From contig DXAB01000075.1 in assembly GCA_019117265.1 (NCBI GenBank), positions 1 to 36,689 on the forward strand: 36,689 bases of DNA, in the 5' to 3' direction. Below the pieces are notes generated by a model. It did not search any database. It saw nothing but the letters and a program-made list of their open reading frames with translations, and was not told the origin of the DNA. Both the position numbers and the translations under genes were made by a program. The number at the start of each line of letters is the position of its first letter. The first letter of the stretch is position 1. This document shows, piece after piece, positions 16,361-26,909 of the stretch. Source of the DNA: Candidatus Olsenella pullicola (GTDB lineage Bacteria > Actinomycetota > Coriobacteriia > Coriobacteriales > Atopobiaceae).

Positions 16361-16393
16361 CGGTGCCGTCGGGGCACGCTCCCGACGGCACCG
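16361..16393 (+). other. Strong intercistronic hairpin between EIIC and GH1 genes
   Basis: Perfect 13-bp stem, CGGTGCCGTCGGG with its exact complement, and a 7-base loop. No T-run follows, so partial termination or mRNA stabilisation is likelier than a full stop, allowing transporter and hydrolase to be made in different amounts. Confidence 0.65.
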
Positions 16394-16438
16394 TCGTTGA
16401 GGTGCGCCCCCCTTCGCCACCACACGCCGCACGTATGA

Positions 16439-17890
<1,452 letters not shown>

Positions 17891-17899
17891 GAGGACCAC

Positions 17900-19006
17900 A
17901 TGCGCGAGACGCGGCTAGGCATCTCAATCTATCCTGAGCGCGCAACGGAAGAGCAATGCGACGGGTACCTGAGGCTCGCGGCGGGGCTCGGCTACCGCGT
18001 GCTGTTCGTGGCGCTGCTCGGCGTGCGCGACGCGCGCGAGGAGGTGGTCGCGCGCTACGCGCGCCTCACGACGCTCGCCCACGAACTGGGCTTTGAGGTG
18101 TGCTGCGACGTCAACCCTGGGGTGCTCGCGCGCTTCGGCGTGAACTGCAGCGTGCTGCGAGGTAAGCTCGACCTGAGGTTTCTACGCGAGATCGGCGCGG
18201 ACGCGATGCGGCTCGACACGGGCCTCTCCGAGCTTGAAGAGGCGTTTCTCACCCGCAACGCCGAGGGGGTCTCGGTGTGCCTCAACGCCGCCACCACTGC
18301 GCATGACCACGTGGGGGCCATGCTCGCCTCCGGAGGCGACCCTGCACACGTGGTGGGCTGCCACAACTACTACCCGCACCGCTACACGGGCCTCTCGCTT
18401 GACTACTTCCTTCGCTGCTCGCGCATCTGGAACGATCACGGGCTTCGGCTTCAGGCCTTTGTGAGCTCGCGGGAGCCAGGCGCGCGTGGCCCATGGCCGG
18501 TAGATGACGGCCTGCCCACGCTCGAGATGCACCGTGACCTGCCCGCTCGCGTGCAGGCGGCTCACCTTGCCCTACTCGGCTGCGTGGATGACGTCATCTT
18601 TGGCAACTGCTTTGCGAGCGAGGAAGAGCTCGCTGCCGTGGCGCGTGCTGTCGCGCACCCCGCTGAGCTCACGGTGCATGTGGAGCCAGGCCTGCCCGAG
18701 TCTGAGCGCGGGCGGCTTCGCATGCGCCTCTCGAGACGACCAGAGGTCTGCGACCACATGATCCGTACCGTGGAGAGCCGCATGGTGCCCGGTGAGGTGG
18801 CGCCATTCAACTGTGTGGACATCAAGCGTGGGGACGTGCTGGTCGACAACGTGGGCTACGGCCACTATTCCGGCGAGGTGCAGATCGCGCTCATGCCGAT
18901 GGAGAACTCAGGACGCACCAACGTGGTGGGATACGTAGACCCCGCCGAGCTCTGCCTGCTCGAGTGCTTGACTCCCGGCCAGCTCTTCTCGCTTCGCCTG
19001 GAGTAG
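17900..19006 (+). CDS. MupG/DUF871 TIM-barrel protein, candidate 6-phospho-glycosidase
   Basis: 368 residues. The N terminus (LGISIYPERATEEQ) and barrel strands (VCCDVNPGVL, ADAMRLDTGL, CHNYYPHRYTGLS) are those of the DUF871 family. Staphylococcus aureus MupG, a member, cleaves 6-phospho-MurNAc-GlcNAc. The C-terminal domain (from about residue 255, RMVPGEVAPFNCVDIKRGDVLVDN) is the usual small beta-rich lid. Here it sits beside a lactose/cellobiose-type PTS and a GH1 enzyme without visible murQ or murP, so its substrate may be another phosphorylated disaccharide. GGAGG lies 6 bases before ATG 17900. Family call firm, substrate unknown. Confidence 0.85.
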   Translation: MRETRLGISIYPERATEEQCDGYLRLAAGLGYRVLFVALLGVRDAREEVVARYARLTTLAHELGFEVCCDVNPGVLARFGVNCSVLRGKLDLRFLREIGADAMRLDTGLSELEEAFLTRNAEGVSVCLNAATTAHDHVGAMLASGGDPAHVVGCHNYYPHRYTGLSLDYFLRCSRIWNDHGLRLQAFVSSREPGARGPWPVDDGLPTLEMHRDLPARVQAAHLALLGCVDDVIFGNCFASEEELAAVARAVAHPAELTVHVEPGLPESERGRLRMRLSRRPEVCDHMIRTVESRMVPGEVAPFNCVDIKRGDVLVDNVGYGHYSGEVQIALMPMENSGRTNVVGYVDPAELCLLECLTPGQLFSLRLE

Positions 19007-19130
19007 GAGAGCGGTGCGCTCAGCGCGGCGACGGTGGCAGCCCAGCCGCTCGCGGCCCTTGCGGGCACGCGGGCGGCTGGTGGCGCTATCCTAAGAGCAT
19101 CTATCGCTGCTCGGGGAAGGAGCATCTCCC

Positions 19131-20825
19131 ATGTCCACCATGCCTGCACCCATCGACGCCACCACCACCCCTGAGTGGGCCGCCCTCAAGGCCCACCACG
19201 ACGAGCTCGTCCAGAGCGGCTTCCACCTCAAGGACGCCTTCGTGGCCGATCCCGAGCGCGTGGCCAAGCTCTCCTTTGACATGGACGACCTGCACTTTGA
19301 CCTCTCCAAGAACCTCGTGGACGACAAGACCGTGGGCCTTCTCTGCGACCTTGCCCGCATCGTGGGCCTCGAGGAGCGCCGCGACGCCATGTACGCCGGC
19401 GAGCACCTCAACACCACCGAGAACCGCGCCGTCCTGCACACCGCGCTGCGCCGCCCGGCCTCCGATGTCGGCACCGTCTTTGACGGAGAGCAGGACTGCG
19501 TGGCAGACGTCCGCGCCGAGCTCGACCGCATGTACGCCTTTGCCGAGCGCGTGCGCTCCGGCGAGTGGAAGGGCGTCACGGGCAAGCGCATCGAGCACGT
19601 GATGTCCATCGGCATCGGCGGCTCCGACCTCGGCCCCGTCATGGTCTACGAGGCCCTGAAGCCCATGGCCGACGCCGGCATCGACTGCCGCTTCGTCTCC
19701 AACATCGACCCCAACGACATGGCCGAGAAGGTCAAGGGCCTCGACCCCGAGACCACGCTCGTGATCGTGGTCTCCAAGACCTTCACCACGCTCGAGACCC
19801 TCACCAACGCCCGCGAGGCCAAGACCTGGCTGCTCGAGACCCTGCGCGCCCAGGGCGCCATCGACGGCTCGGCCGAGAAGGACGCCGAGGCCATCGAGAA
19901 GCACTTCGTGGCCGTCTCCACCGCGCTCGACCTCGTGGCCGACTTTGGCATTGACCCCGAGAACGCCTTCGGCTTCTGGAACTGGGTCGGCGGCCGCTAC
20001 TCCGTGGACTCCGCCGTGGGCCTCTCGCTGATCATCGCCTTTGGCCCCGAGCGCTTCGAGCAGTTCCTCGCCGGCTTCCACGACCTCGACGAGTACTTCC
20101 AGAAGACCCCGCTCGAGAAGAACGTGGTGGCGCTTCTCGGCCTGCTCAACGTCTGGTACGTCAACTTCTGGGGCGCCGAGAGCCACGCCGTGCTGCCCTA
20201 CAACCAGTACCTGCACCGCTTTGCCGCCTACCTCCAGCAGCTCACGATGGAGTCCAACGGCAAGAGCGTGCGCTGGGACGGCACGCCCGTGACCTCCGCC
20301 ACCGGCGAGATCTTCTGGGGCGAGCCGGGCACCAACGGACAGCACGCCTTCTACCAGCTCATTCACCAGGGCACCCGCATGATCCCCGCGGACTTCATCG
20401 CCTTTGTGAACACGCCCAACCCCACCAAGGACGGCAGCCAGGACGTCCACGAGCTCTTCCTGGGCAACTACCTCGCCCAGACCAAGGCCCTCGCCTTTGG
20501 CAAGACGGCCGACGAGGTCCGCGCCGAGGGCACGGCCGAGTGGATGGTCCCGGCTCGCGTCTTCGAGGGCAACCGTCCCACCACGTCCATCTTTGGCATC
20601 GAGCTCACGCCGCACGCGCTCGGCGAGCTCATCGCGCTCTACGAGCACATCACCTTCGTTGAGGGCACGGTCTGGGGGCTCGACAGCTACGACCAGTGGG
20701 GCGTTGAGCTGGGCAAGCAGCTCGCCAAGCAGATTACGCCCGCCTTCCACGACGACGAGGCCCTGGCCGCCCAGGACGCCTCCACGCAGGCCCTCATCAA
20801 CTACTACCGCGCCCACCGCAAGTAA
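19131..20825 (+). CDS. pgi: Glucose-6-phosphate isomerase
   Basis: 564 residues, typical of the longer Pgi class. It interconverts glucose-6-phosphate and fructose-6-phosphate. Visible signatures: [55 protein letters not shown] and [18 protein letters not shown], with a C-terminal catalytic lysine region ([12 protein letters not shown]). ATG 19131 is 124 bases past the MupG-like stop; TATCCT at 19088-19093 may be a -10 for a separate promoter. It accepts the glucose-6-phosphate released by the upstream locus. REP-like copy 4 begins directly at its 3' end. Confidence 0.97.
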   Translation: MSTMPAPIDATTTPEWAALKAHHDELVQSGFHLKDAFVADPERVAKLSFDMDDLHFDLSKNLVDDKTVGLLCDLARIVGLEERRDAMYAGEHLNTTENRAVLHTALRRPASDVGTVFDGEQDCVADVRAELDRMYAFAERVRSGEWKGVTGKRIEHVMSIGIGGSDLGPVMVYEALKPMADAGIDCRFVSNIDPNDMAEKVKGLDPETTLVIVVSKTFTTLETLTNAREAKTWLLETLRAQGAIDGSAEKDAEAIEKHFVAVSTALDLVADFGIDPENAFGFWNWVGGRYSVDSAVGLSLIIAFGPERFEQFLAGFHDLDEYFQKTPLEKNVVALLGLLNVWYVNFWGAESHAVLPYNQYLHRFAAYLQQLTMESNGKSVRWDGTPVTSATGEIFWGEPGTNGQHAFYQLIHQGTRMIPADFIAFVNTPNPTKDGSQDVHELFLGNYLAQTKALAFGKTADEVRAEGTAEWMVPARVFEGNRPTTSIFGIELTPHALGELIALYEHITFVEGTVWGLDSYDQWGVELGKQLAKQITPAFHDDEALAAQDASTQALINYYRAHRK

Positions 20826-20860
20826 CCTGACAAAGGTGACAGGGTAGATTGTCATCATTT
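20824..20860 (+). repeat. REP-like unit, copy 4
   Basis: Begins AACCTGACAAAGGTGACAGG at the pgi stop and ends TTGTCATCAT. Positions 20828-20872 match 28922-28966 at 43 of 45 bases, including TTTTGGCCGCCGGGC, which here forms the left arm of the pgi terminator. The repeat and terminator arm therefore travelled or were copied together. Confidence 0.9.
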
Positions 20861-20861
20861 T

Positions 20862-20898
20862 GGCCGCCGGGCTCTTCTCGCCCGGCGGCCGTTTTGTT
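20862..20898 (+). terminator. Intrinsic terminator of pgi
   Basis: GGCCGCCGGGC (20862-20872) pairs perfectly with GCCCGGCGGCC (20880-20890) around a 7-base loop and is followed by GTTTTGTT. Its left arm belongs to the repeat shared with the region after the ATPase gene at 28904. Confidence 0.85.
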
Positions 20899-20942
20899 GG
20901 GTACCAAGAAGTGCCGGGCCCGTGCCAGCCCTGGCGCCTGCG

Positions 20943-21575
20943 TCAGGAAAGCGCGAGAGCGAGGACGTCGGTCAAGCCAGAGAGGTGGACGTCCGCGAGG
21001 GACTGGTCCAGGTGCACGCCCTCGGGCAGCGGCATGGCGCAGACGCGCGCACCGGACCTGTGCGCGGCAAGAATCCCGATGGGCGAGTCCTCAACGACGA
21101 GCGTCTGCCCCGCCTCAACGCCGAGAAGCTCCATCGTGCGCAGGTAGACGTCGGGCGCAGGCTTTGACGCCGCGCACTCCTCCCCGCTCACGGTGACGTC
21201 CAGAAGCCCGCCGATGCCGAGCGCCTCCACAAAGCCGTCTATCACCCAGCGCGGCGAGGCAGACGCCAGGCCGGTCCTCACGCCGGCCTGGCGCAGCCCC
21301 GAGAGAGTCTCCCGTACGCCGGGGGCGGCAAGCTCGGCGTAGGGCATGGGATTGTTGGCAAAGCGCGTCCGGAACTTCTTGTACAGCCGCTCTCGGCGCT
21401 CAACGTCGTGCGGCTCCACGCAACCCCATACGACCTTGTTGTTTGACCCGTAGAAGTCCGGAAAGCCCGAGTCGTCTATGCCCTCCTCGGCAAAGAACGC
21501 GCGGCGACGGCGGTCGAGCTCAGGCTCGGAGTTGACGAGCACGCCGTCCTTGTCGAAGATCACCGCCTCGTACAC
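20943..21575 (-). CDS. HAD-family phosphatase, beta-phosphoglucomutase-like
   Basis: 210 residues. HAD motifs: DKDG (8-11, nucleophile Asp8, acid/base Asp10), LASAS (motif II), SKPAPD (motif III lysine) and VVEDSPIGI (motif IV). A helical cap inserted after motif I marks subfamily I, as in beta-phosphoglucomutase and small phosphosugar phosphatases. GTG start at 21575, 8 bases after the preceding stop, so it ends the mannose-type PTS operon. It may dephosphorylate or isomerise the phosphosugar delivered by that PTS; this is inference. Confidence 0.85.
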   Translation of the reverse strand: MYEAVIFDKDGVLVNSEPELDRRRRAFFAEEGIDDSGFPDFYGSNNKVVWGCVEPHDVERRERLYKKFRTRFANNPMPYAELAAPGVRETLSGLRQAGVRTGLASASPRWVIDGFVEALGIGGLLDVTVSGEECAASKPAPDVYLRTMELLGVEAGQTLVVEDSPIGILAAHRSGARVCAMPLPEGVHLDQSLADVHLSGLTDVLALALS

Positions 21576-21583
21576 GCCCCCAC

Positions 21584-22867
21584 CTACTTTGACTCGAGCT
21601 GCTTGGCGAGCATGATCGAGAGGATGGCCTCGTCGGTCTGGGCAAAGCCCTCGCGCATCAGCTTGCCGGTGTTCTTGATGGTCTCCTCGGCATCGTCAAA
21701 GATGATGCCGTCCTTACCCGTGGGAGAGATGTCCGCGAGCGCGAGCGTGGAGCACTGGATGGCCGAGTTGGTGCCCGCTGCAATCTTGAGCGCGCAGGTG
21801 GCCTTGGCGCCGTCGCAGATCATGCCCTGCAGCGTGGCGAGCATGTTGTTGATCGCGTACTTGATCTCGCGCAGGCCTCCGCCCTGCAGGAAGGTGATGC
21901 CGCAGCACGAGCCCGTTCCCCCGGCGATGCCGGAGCCGCACAGCGGGGACAGGCGGCCCATGTACTCCTTGATGTGCAGGACCACAAGGTCGGAGAGCAC
22001 CAGGGCACGGGCGAGGTCCTCGTCGCCGGAGCCGAGGATGCGCGCGAGCTCGATGATGGGGAGCGAGCTCGCAATACCCTGGTTGCCGCTGCCGCCGCAG
22101 GTCATGACTGAGAGGGGGCAGCCTCCCATGCGCGCGTCGCTCGCGGCGGCGGTGACCGACATCAGGCGCAGCGTGGCGTTGTTGAGAAGCGCCCCGCGGC
22201 GGTCGGCGCCGGCGCCGATGCGCTTACCCACCTCAAGGCCGTACTCGCCGGAGAGACCCTCCTCGCTCACGCGGGTGTTGAGCGGCACGCAATCCAGGAT
22301 GAACTTGATGTCCTCGAAAGGAACAGTCGTAGCAAACTCGTAGATGGCGTCCACGGTGAGGCCCTCGTGGGCGTCGTCCGCGCCGCTCCCAACAGAGACG
22401 GGCTCGTCAACGAGGACCTCTCCGTTCTTCTCCACGCGCACCACGTTGGTGTGGTCGCGCATGATGACGACGCGCGAGCTGTCCGCCCCGTCGGTCAGGA
22501 GCGCCTCGATGTAGAGCGCCTCCGAGGTGGCCTTCTGCTCAACGCGGATCGCATGGGCGTCAACGAGGGCCTTTGCCGCCTCCAGGTGTTCGGGCATAAA
22601 GCCAGAGAGAACCTCGAGCTTCTTATTGGACTGGCGCACCACCGCGCCCAGGGCGGCGGCAATCTCGATGCCCACCATGCCCGTTCCCGGGATGCCCACG
22701 CCGAGCGCGTTCTTGATGATGTTGGCGCTCAGCTTGAGACGGATGTCCGTGGGCGTGCCGTCAAGCTGCTCGGCGGCGATAGAGACGGCGTAGGCAACCG
22801 CGATGGGCTCGGTGCAGCCCTCGGCGGGAACGACCTCCTTCTTGAGGAGCTCGATGAAGTCAACCAT
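21584..22867 (-). CDS. L-cysteine desulfidase / CyuA-like (UPF0597, serine-dehydratase-alpha-like)
   Basis: 427 residues of the UPF0597 family, which includes archaeal L-cysteine desulfidase and enterobacterial CyuA (YhaM). These oxygen-sensitive [4Fe-4S] enzymes convert cysteine to pyruvate, ammonia and sulfide. The EGCTEP motif holds the conserved Cys18. Cys310, Cys351 and Cys358, with MTCGGSGNQGI and GGTGSCCG around them, have the spacing expected of the cluster ligands. ATG 22867 has GGAGG 6 bases upstream and lies one base past the M20 stop. A longer in-frame extension to 23269 lies inside the M20 gene and has no family similarity. Whether it acts on cysteine, serine or a related amino acid is not settled by sequence. 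Confidence 0.88.
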   Translation of the reverse strand: MVDFIELLKKEVVPAEGCTEPIAVAYAVSIAAEQLDGTPTDIRLKLSANIIKNALGVGIPGTGMVGIEIAAALGAVVRQSNKKLEVLSGFMPEHLEAAKALVDAHAIRVEQKATSEALYIEALLTDGADSSRVVIMRDHTNVVRVEKNGEVLVDEPVSVGSGADDAHEGLTVDAIYEFATTVPFEDIKFILDCVPLNTRVSEEGLSGEYGLEVGKRIGAGADRRGALLNNATLRLMSVTAAASDARMGGCPLSVMTCGGSGNQGIASSLPIIELARILGSGDEDLARALVLSDLVVLHIKEYMGRLSPLCGSGIAGGTGSCCGITFLQGGGLREIKYAINNMLATLQGMICDGAKATCALKIAAGTNSAIQCSTLALADISPTGKDGIIFDDAEETIKNTGKLMREGFAQTDEAILSIMLAKQLESK

Positions 22868-22868
22868 G

Positions 22869-24167
22869 CTAGTCCTCCAATGACGCGGCAAGCCCGACGA
22901 TGCCTCGAACCGCCTCGCTGTAGATGTCTGCGGCGCGAGAGACGTCCGTGAGCCGCACGTGCTCGTCGACGCCGTGCGCGCCGCTGTGTGTTCCGGGAAG
23001 CTTGGGGCCAAACGCCACGAGCGCGGGCATGAGGCTCGCATAGGTGCCGCCGGCCATGACCGAACAGCCGCCCCGCTCGCCGCACACGCGCTCATAGGCG
23101 CCGAGAAGAACCTGGACGCAGGGGTCGTCCTCAGCAACGAGGTGGATGGGCTTCTCCTGCGCCACCTCGACCTGCCAGGCCTCGCCAAGCGCCGCGCGAA
23201 CGCGGGAGACCGCCTCGATCGTGCCAAGCGCGGTGCCGCAGCGCACGTCAACCTCTGCCGCAAGGACACCGTCCCGGACGTTCAGGACGCCGAGGTTCAT
23301 GGAGGTATGGCCAAAGACCTCGTCGGGAACGTCGATGCCAAGGGCCGCGCCGGTGAGGTCCGCGCACAGCAGGCGGCAGACCTCGTCCAGGCAGCCTGCC
23401 TCAGGACCCAGCTCCTCTACGAGGCGCGCCACGAGGGCATTGATGGCATTCTCGCCGCGCTCCGGAGTGCTCCCGTGCGCGGAGCGGCCCGTGGCGGAGA
23501 TCTCCCTGCCATCGGGGAGCGTCGCGTGAGCCTCTGAGGGAACCACGTTTGCCGCGGTCCCGCCGCTCAGCGTGAGCCCCGGCAGGTCCGACGTTCGGGA
23601 CAGTCTCAGGTGAAGGCGGGCCTTCTCCCCCCTGACCACGGGAAACGCCGCGTCCGGCACAAACCCCATGCTCGGGAGCTCCTCCCCCGCCTCCACGTAC
23701 TCGCGGAGGTCGGACATGCCGGTCTCCTCGTCCGTGCCAAAGATGATGCGCAGGCGGCACGGCAGGTCCTCGCCCACGTACCCGGCAAGGAGGACCATGA
23801 GAATCGCGGCACCGATCTTGTTGTCCATGCAGCCGCGACCGTAGAGCACGCCGTCCTCAACCTCGGCGGCATATGGGTCGCGAGTCCAGCCGTCTCCCGC
23901 GGGCACAACGTCCAGGTGCACGGGAAACGCGGCGAGCGGTCCGCGTGCGCCAGTCTCGGCCCAGCCGACCTTCTCGCCGAGGCGGCGCGTCTCAAACCCC
24001 AGGCGCTCGCACTCGGCAAGGGCAAAGTCGAGCGCACGGGCGCACCCCTCGCCGTAAGGCGCGCCAGGCGAGGGAGCGGCATGCTCGGTGTTGATGCGCA
24101 CGAGCGCGCGCAGCAGCGAGACGATCCTCTCGTCGCGCTCGGCAACCTCACGGCAAGGGGCGCTCAC
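22869..24167 (-). CDS. M20 metallopeptidase, PepV/Sapep-like dipeptidase
   Basis: 432 residues from GTG 24167, two bases past the upstream stop; an ATG at 24215 would overlap that gene by 46 bases. Metal ligands of the M20 family are visible: His84 in FPVHLDVVPAG, Asp115 in GRGCMDNKIG, the Glu pair in FGTDEETG (143-150), an Asp in SMGFVPDAAFP, and a C-terminal His in HGVDEHVRL. PepV-type enzymes cleave dipeptides; other M20 members remove N-carbamoyl groups from amino acids. Beside an ATC-hydrolase-like gene and a cysteine desulfidase, it may release cysteine from a small conjugate. Confidence 0.88.
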   Translation of the reverse strand: MSAPCREVAERDERIVSLLRALVRINTEHAAPSPGAPYGEGCARALDFALAECERLGFETRRLGEKVGWAETGARGPLAAFPVHLDVVPAGDGWTRDPYAAEVEDGVLYGRGCMDNKIGAAILMVLLAGYVGEDLPCRLRIIFGTDEETGMSDLREYVEAGEELPSMGFVPDAAFPVVRGEKARLHLRLSRTSDLPGLTLSGGTAANVVPSEAHATLPDGREISATGRSAHGSTPERGENAINALVARLVEELGPEAGCLDEVCRLLCADLTGAALGIDVPDEVFGHTSMNLGVLNVRDGVLAAEVDVRCGTALGTIEAVSRVRAALGEAWQVEVAQEKPIHLVAEDDPCVQVLLGAYERVCGERGGCSVMAGGTYASLMPALVAFGPKLPGTHSGAHGVDEHVRLTDVSRAADIYSEAVRGIVGLAASLED

Positions 24168-24169
24168 GA

Positions 24170-24670
24170 CTACTCGCCGTCCTTCTCGGTCTTGGGGGTA
24201 AAGACGAGGTCGCACGTCTCGTCGCCGGCACCGATCTGGGCGTCAAACTCCAGGTTCACGCCGGCGCTGTCCGCGCGGGCAAAGTCGCTGTAGCAGGCAA
24301 GGCGGCAGAGCTCGGCAACCTGCTCGGCGGGCAGGCCCATGCCCTTCCAGGTGGCGGCAAGCGGGCAGTGGTGGAAGCGGAGCAGGCCGCGCTCGTCGGT
24401 CTTCTCCACGAGCTCCATCTCAAAGACGTCCTGGCCGTTGGAGTTGTAGAGCATCTCGGCCATCTTGCCCGGGTTGCCCTCGCAGACGCCGTACTTGCGG
24501 CCGCGCTCCACGCCAAAGGCGTAGATGGTGGCCTTGCAGAACTCGTCGGGATCGATGCCGTGCTTCTTGGCCTCCTCGAGCATGAGGTGGAACCACTGCG
24601 CGCGGGTCCCGTTGGCGCCACGGACGCCCTCGAGGTACTCCTCGCGCGTGAAGGTCTGCTTGTCGGACAT
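24170..24670 (-). CDS. L-2-amino-thiazoline-4-carboxylic acid hydrolase-like protein
   Basis: 166 residues. The pattern FHHCPLAATWKGMGLPAEQ, followed by LCRLACYSDFARA and a C-terminal beta region ending CDLVF, is that of the ATC hydrolase family. The founding Pseudomonas enzyme opens the thiazoline ring of ATC on the way to L-cysteine. Most relatives in anaerobes are uncharacterised. Here it is the first non-PTS gene of the operon, followed within two bases by an M20 enzyme and then by a cysteine desulfidase-like gene. Assigned from motif memory; substrate inferred. Confidence 0.75.
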   Translation of the reverse strand: MSDKQTFTREEYLEGVRGANGTRAQWFHLMLEEAKKHGIDPDEFCKATIYAFGVERGRKYGVCEGNPGKMAEMLYNSNGQDVFEMELVEKTDERGLLRFHHCPLAATWKGMGLPAEQVAELCRLACYSDFARADSAGVNLEFDAQIGAGDETCDLVFTPKTEKDGE

Positions 24671-24690
24671 GTCTCTCTCCTTTTTCTTGG

Positions 24691-24725
24691 GGGGCGCGGC
24701 GGCAATCCCCTCGCCGCCGCGCCCC
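24691..24725 (-). other. Intercistronic hairpin after the EIIC-EIID gene
   Basis: Perfect 13-bp stem, GGGGCGCGGCGGC with GCCGCCGCGCCCC, and a 9-base loop. On the minus strand it is followed by A-rich sequence and the ribosome-binding site of the ATC-hydrolase-like gene, so it is not an intrinsic terminator. It may separate transporter and enzyme expression levels. Confidence 0.65.
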
Positions 24726-24740
24726 GGCTTACTGTGTTGG

Positions 24741-26339
24741 CTACGCGCTGAGGATGCCGAGGAAGGCGCCCACGAGCGAGACCACGATGAGGATCACCAG
24801 GAGCTTGGTGATGGTCCACTTCTTGTACTTGATGCCCCAGAAGACGAACATCACGGCCGCGAGGGCGAGGATGCCGGGGGCGATGGAGTTCAGGGTGTCC
24901 TGAAGGACGATGGTCTTCTCGCCAAAGGTCCAGGCAAGCGGGGTGGAAACCTTGACCGTGCTGGCGGAGAGGGCGCCCATGACGAACATGCCCACGATGG
25001 AGGCGCAGTCGATGAGCTTGTTGACAATGCCGCCGGCGAGAATCTTCTGGACGGACTCACGACCGAGCTTGTAGCCCAGGCCAAAGAGGGCGCGGGCCTC
25101 GGCAAAGGTGAGGAGGCCGAAGAGGATCACAAAGAAGACGCCGAAGGCGTTGCCCTGGGTGGCGAAGGAGGCGCCAAGGGCAAAGAGGATGACCTGGACG
25201 GTGCCAAAGTCAACCGTGTCGCCAACGCCGGCGAGCGGGCCCATGAGGCCGTTCTTGACACCGGTGATGATCTCCTCGGGGATGTCGGCGCCCATGGCAC
25301 GCTGCTCCTCCATGGCGAGGACGGTGCCGTGGATCAGGCAGCCCCAGTTGGCGTTGGTGTTGAAGAAGCCGAGGTGACGCTTGAGGGCGGCCTCAAGGTC
25401 GGCCTGCTCCGGATAGAGCTTCTTGAGGACGGGCGCAAAGGAGGCGCAGACGGCCACGGACTGCATGCGCTCGAAGGAGTTGGAGATCTCGGCGGTGAAC
25501 TGCCAGCGCAGGAAGACGCCGTTCACGTCCTTCTTGCTGAGCGTGCGCTGCTCGCCGGCGGCCGCGGCCTTCTCGGAGAGCTCGCGCAGGGTGGCAAAGG
25601 AGTCGTCCTCGCCCATGAAGGTGACGAGAAGGGCAAGGCAGATGCCAAAGATGGCGGCGGCCATCGTGGGGATCTGGAGGTACTGGACCAGGAAGAAGCC
25701 GATGATGAACAGCGGCAGGAACTTCATCTTGCCAATCATAAACACGACGGTGGCGAAGCCGAGGGCCGGCAGGAGGCCGCCCATGACGTTGAACGCCGTG
25801 AGGATCCACTGCGGGCAGACGTTGAGCAGCGAGGTCACCAGGTCGGCACCGAAGTAGTTGATGACGAACATCAGCGGGAAGCGCAGGATGAAGCCAAAGA
25901 TGAGCGGGTAGACCGTGGCGCAGCGCCAGACGGCGTTGACGTCGCCCTTGTCGGCGTACTTATCGGCCCAGTGCACAAAGACGGCGTTGCCGGTGCGGCG
26001 GACGTTGTTGACGAGGACGCCAAGAACGCCGAGGGGCACGGCGATGGAGACGGCGGTCTCCGGTGTGCAGCCCGTCTGGATGGCGATGGGAACGGCGATG
26101 AGGGCCGCGAAGACGCGGTCGGACGGAATGTTGCCACCGGCGGCGACCATGCCGAGATACACCATCTCGATGCTGCCGCCCGTGACGACGCCCGTCTCGA
26201 GGTTGCCGGTGAGCGCGCCAAGGACGGTGCCCACGAGCAGCGGCGACTTCATGGTCTGGATGAACGAGTAGCCCGCGAGGCCGGCCGCCCACCAGAACCA
26301 CAGGCCGCCAACTATGGCAAAGAACAGGTTGAGACCCAT
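24741..26339 (-). CDS. Fused PTS mannose-type EIIC-EIID permease
   Basis: 532 residues. Residues 1-242 are an EIIC of the mannose/fructose/sorbose family (GALTGNLETGVVTGGSIEMVYLG, GGNIPSDRVFAALI). Residues 243-268 are an Ala/Glu-rich linker (AAAAGEQRTLSK). Residues 269-532 are EIID, with FERMQSVAVCASFAPVLKKLY, RHLGFFNTNANWGCLIHG and GLMGPLAGVGDTVDFGT. In most bacteria these are two genes. The frame is continuous and both halves are complete, so it is a real fusion with 1:1 stoichiometry. It starts 12 bases after the EIIB stop. Confidence 0.93.
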   Translation of the reverse strand: MGLNLFFAIVGGLWFWWAAGLAGYSFIQTMKSPLLVGTVLGALTGNLETGVVTGGSIEMVYLGMVAAGGNIPSDRVFAALIAVPIAIQTGCTPETAVSIAVPLGVLGVLVNNVRRTGNAVFVHWADKYADKGDVNAVWRCATVYPLIFGFILRFPLMFVINYFGADLVTSLLNVCPQWILTAFNVMGGLLPALGFATVVFMIGKMKFLPLFIIGFFLVQYLQIPTMAAAIFGICLALLVTFMGEDDSFATLRELSEKAAAAGEQRTLSKKDVNGVFLRWQFTAEISNSFERMQSVAVCASFAPVLKKLYPEQADLEAALKRHLGFFNTNANWGCLIHGTVLAMEEQRAMGADIPEEIITGVKNGLMGPLAGVGDTVDFGTVQVILFALGASFATQGNAFGVFFVILFGLLTFAEARALFGLGYKLGRESVQKILAGGIVNKLIDCASIVGMFVMGALSASTVKVSTPLAWTFGEKTIVLQDTLNSIAPGILALAAVMFVFWGIKYKKWTITKLLVILIVVSLVGAFLGILSA

Positions 26340-26351
26340 GACGTTTCTCCT

Positions 26352-26843
26352 TTACGACTCGTACTTCCTCATGGCCTCCTCGTAGGAGATGCCTGCCTCC
26401 TCGGGGACGACCTGAATCTCGATGTTCACGCCTGCGTCATGAAGGGCGCGAACGTCCTCAGCCTCAGACGGACCGAAGGCGACCGCAGGGAAGACAACCT
26501 TGCGACCGGCCTCGGCGGGGATACCGCCGAGCTGAAGCGTCTCGAACGCGAGGCCCGCCTCGTGCGAGGCGCGCGCCGTGTGAACATCCTTGAACAGCAG
26601 GAAGATGTTGCCCGTGCCGAGCGTGCCGGCCTGATATGCGGCAGCGGCGTCGGCGGCGGTCTTGATGTCGACGTTCACGCCGGAGGGCGCGGCCATCTTG
26701 TAGATGCTCGCCATGAACTCGTCCTGACCGAGCATGTCGTCAACGATGATGATCTCGTTGGCGGAGGCGATCTTGGACCACTTGGTGATCACCTGGCCGT
26801 GGATAAGCCTGTAGTCAACGCGGGCCCACGTAATCTTTGCCAT
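26352..26843 (-). CDS. PTS mannose/sorbose-type EIIB
   Basis: 163 residues. The phosphorylated His15 lies in DYRLIHGQVITKW, the canonical EIIB site of this family. IIIVDDMLGQDEF and the C-terminal YEEAMRKYES region are typical. Start ATG 26843 with AAGGAGAGG just upstream; a longer in-frame start at 26906 would fill the intergenic gap with unrelated sequence. Confidence 0.95.
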   Translation of the reverse strand: MAKITWARVDYRLIHGQVITKWSKIASANEIIIVDDMLGQDEFMASIYKMAAPSGVNVDIKTAADAAAAYQAGTLGTGNIFLLFKDVHTARASHEAGLAFETLQLGGIPAEAGRKVVFPAVAFGPSEAEDVRALHDAGVNIEIQVVPEEAGISYEEAMRKYES

Positions 26844-26909
26844 TTCCTCTCCTTTTCCTGTCGTGCCTTGTCTGATACCCAACAGACCGGGCGCACCCGG
26901 TCGCAACCC

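Noticed and set aside
19101-20858. A 585-codon minus-strand frame opposite pgi
   Set aside because: Mirror frame of an unmistakable Pgi; no domain pattern of its own.
22868-23269. N-terminal extension of the desulfidase-like gene
   Set aside because: Ser/Arg-rich sequence inside the M20 gene; a good ribosome-binding site precedes the internal ATG at 22867.
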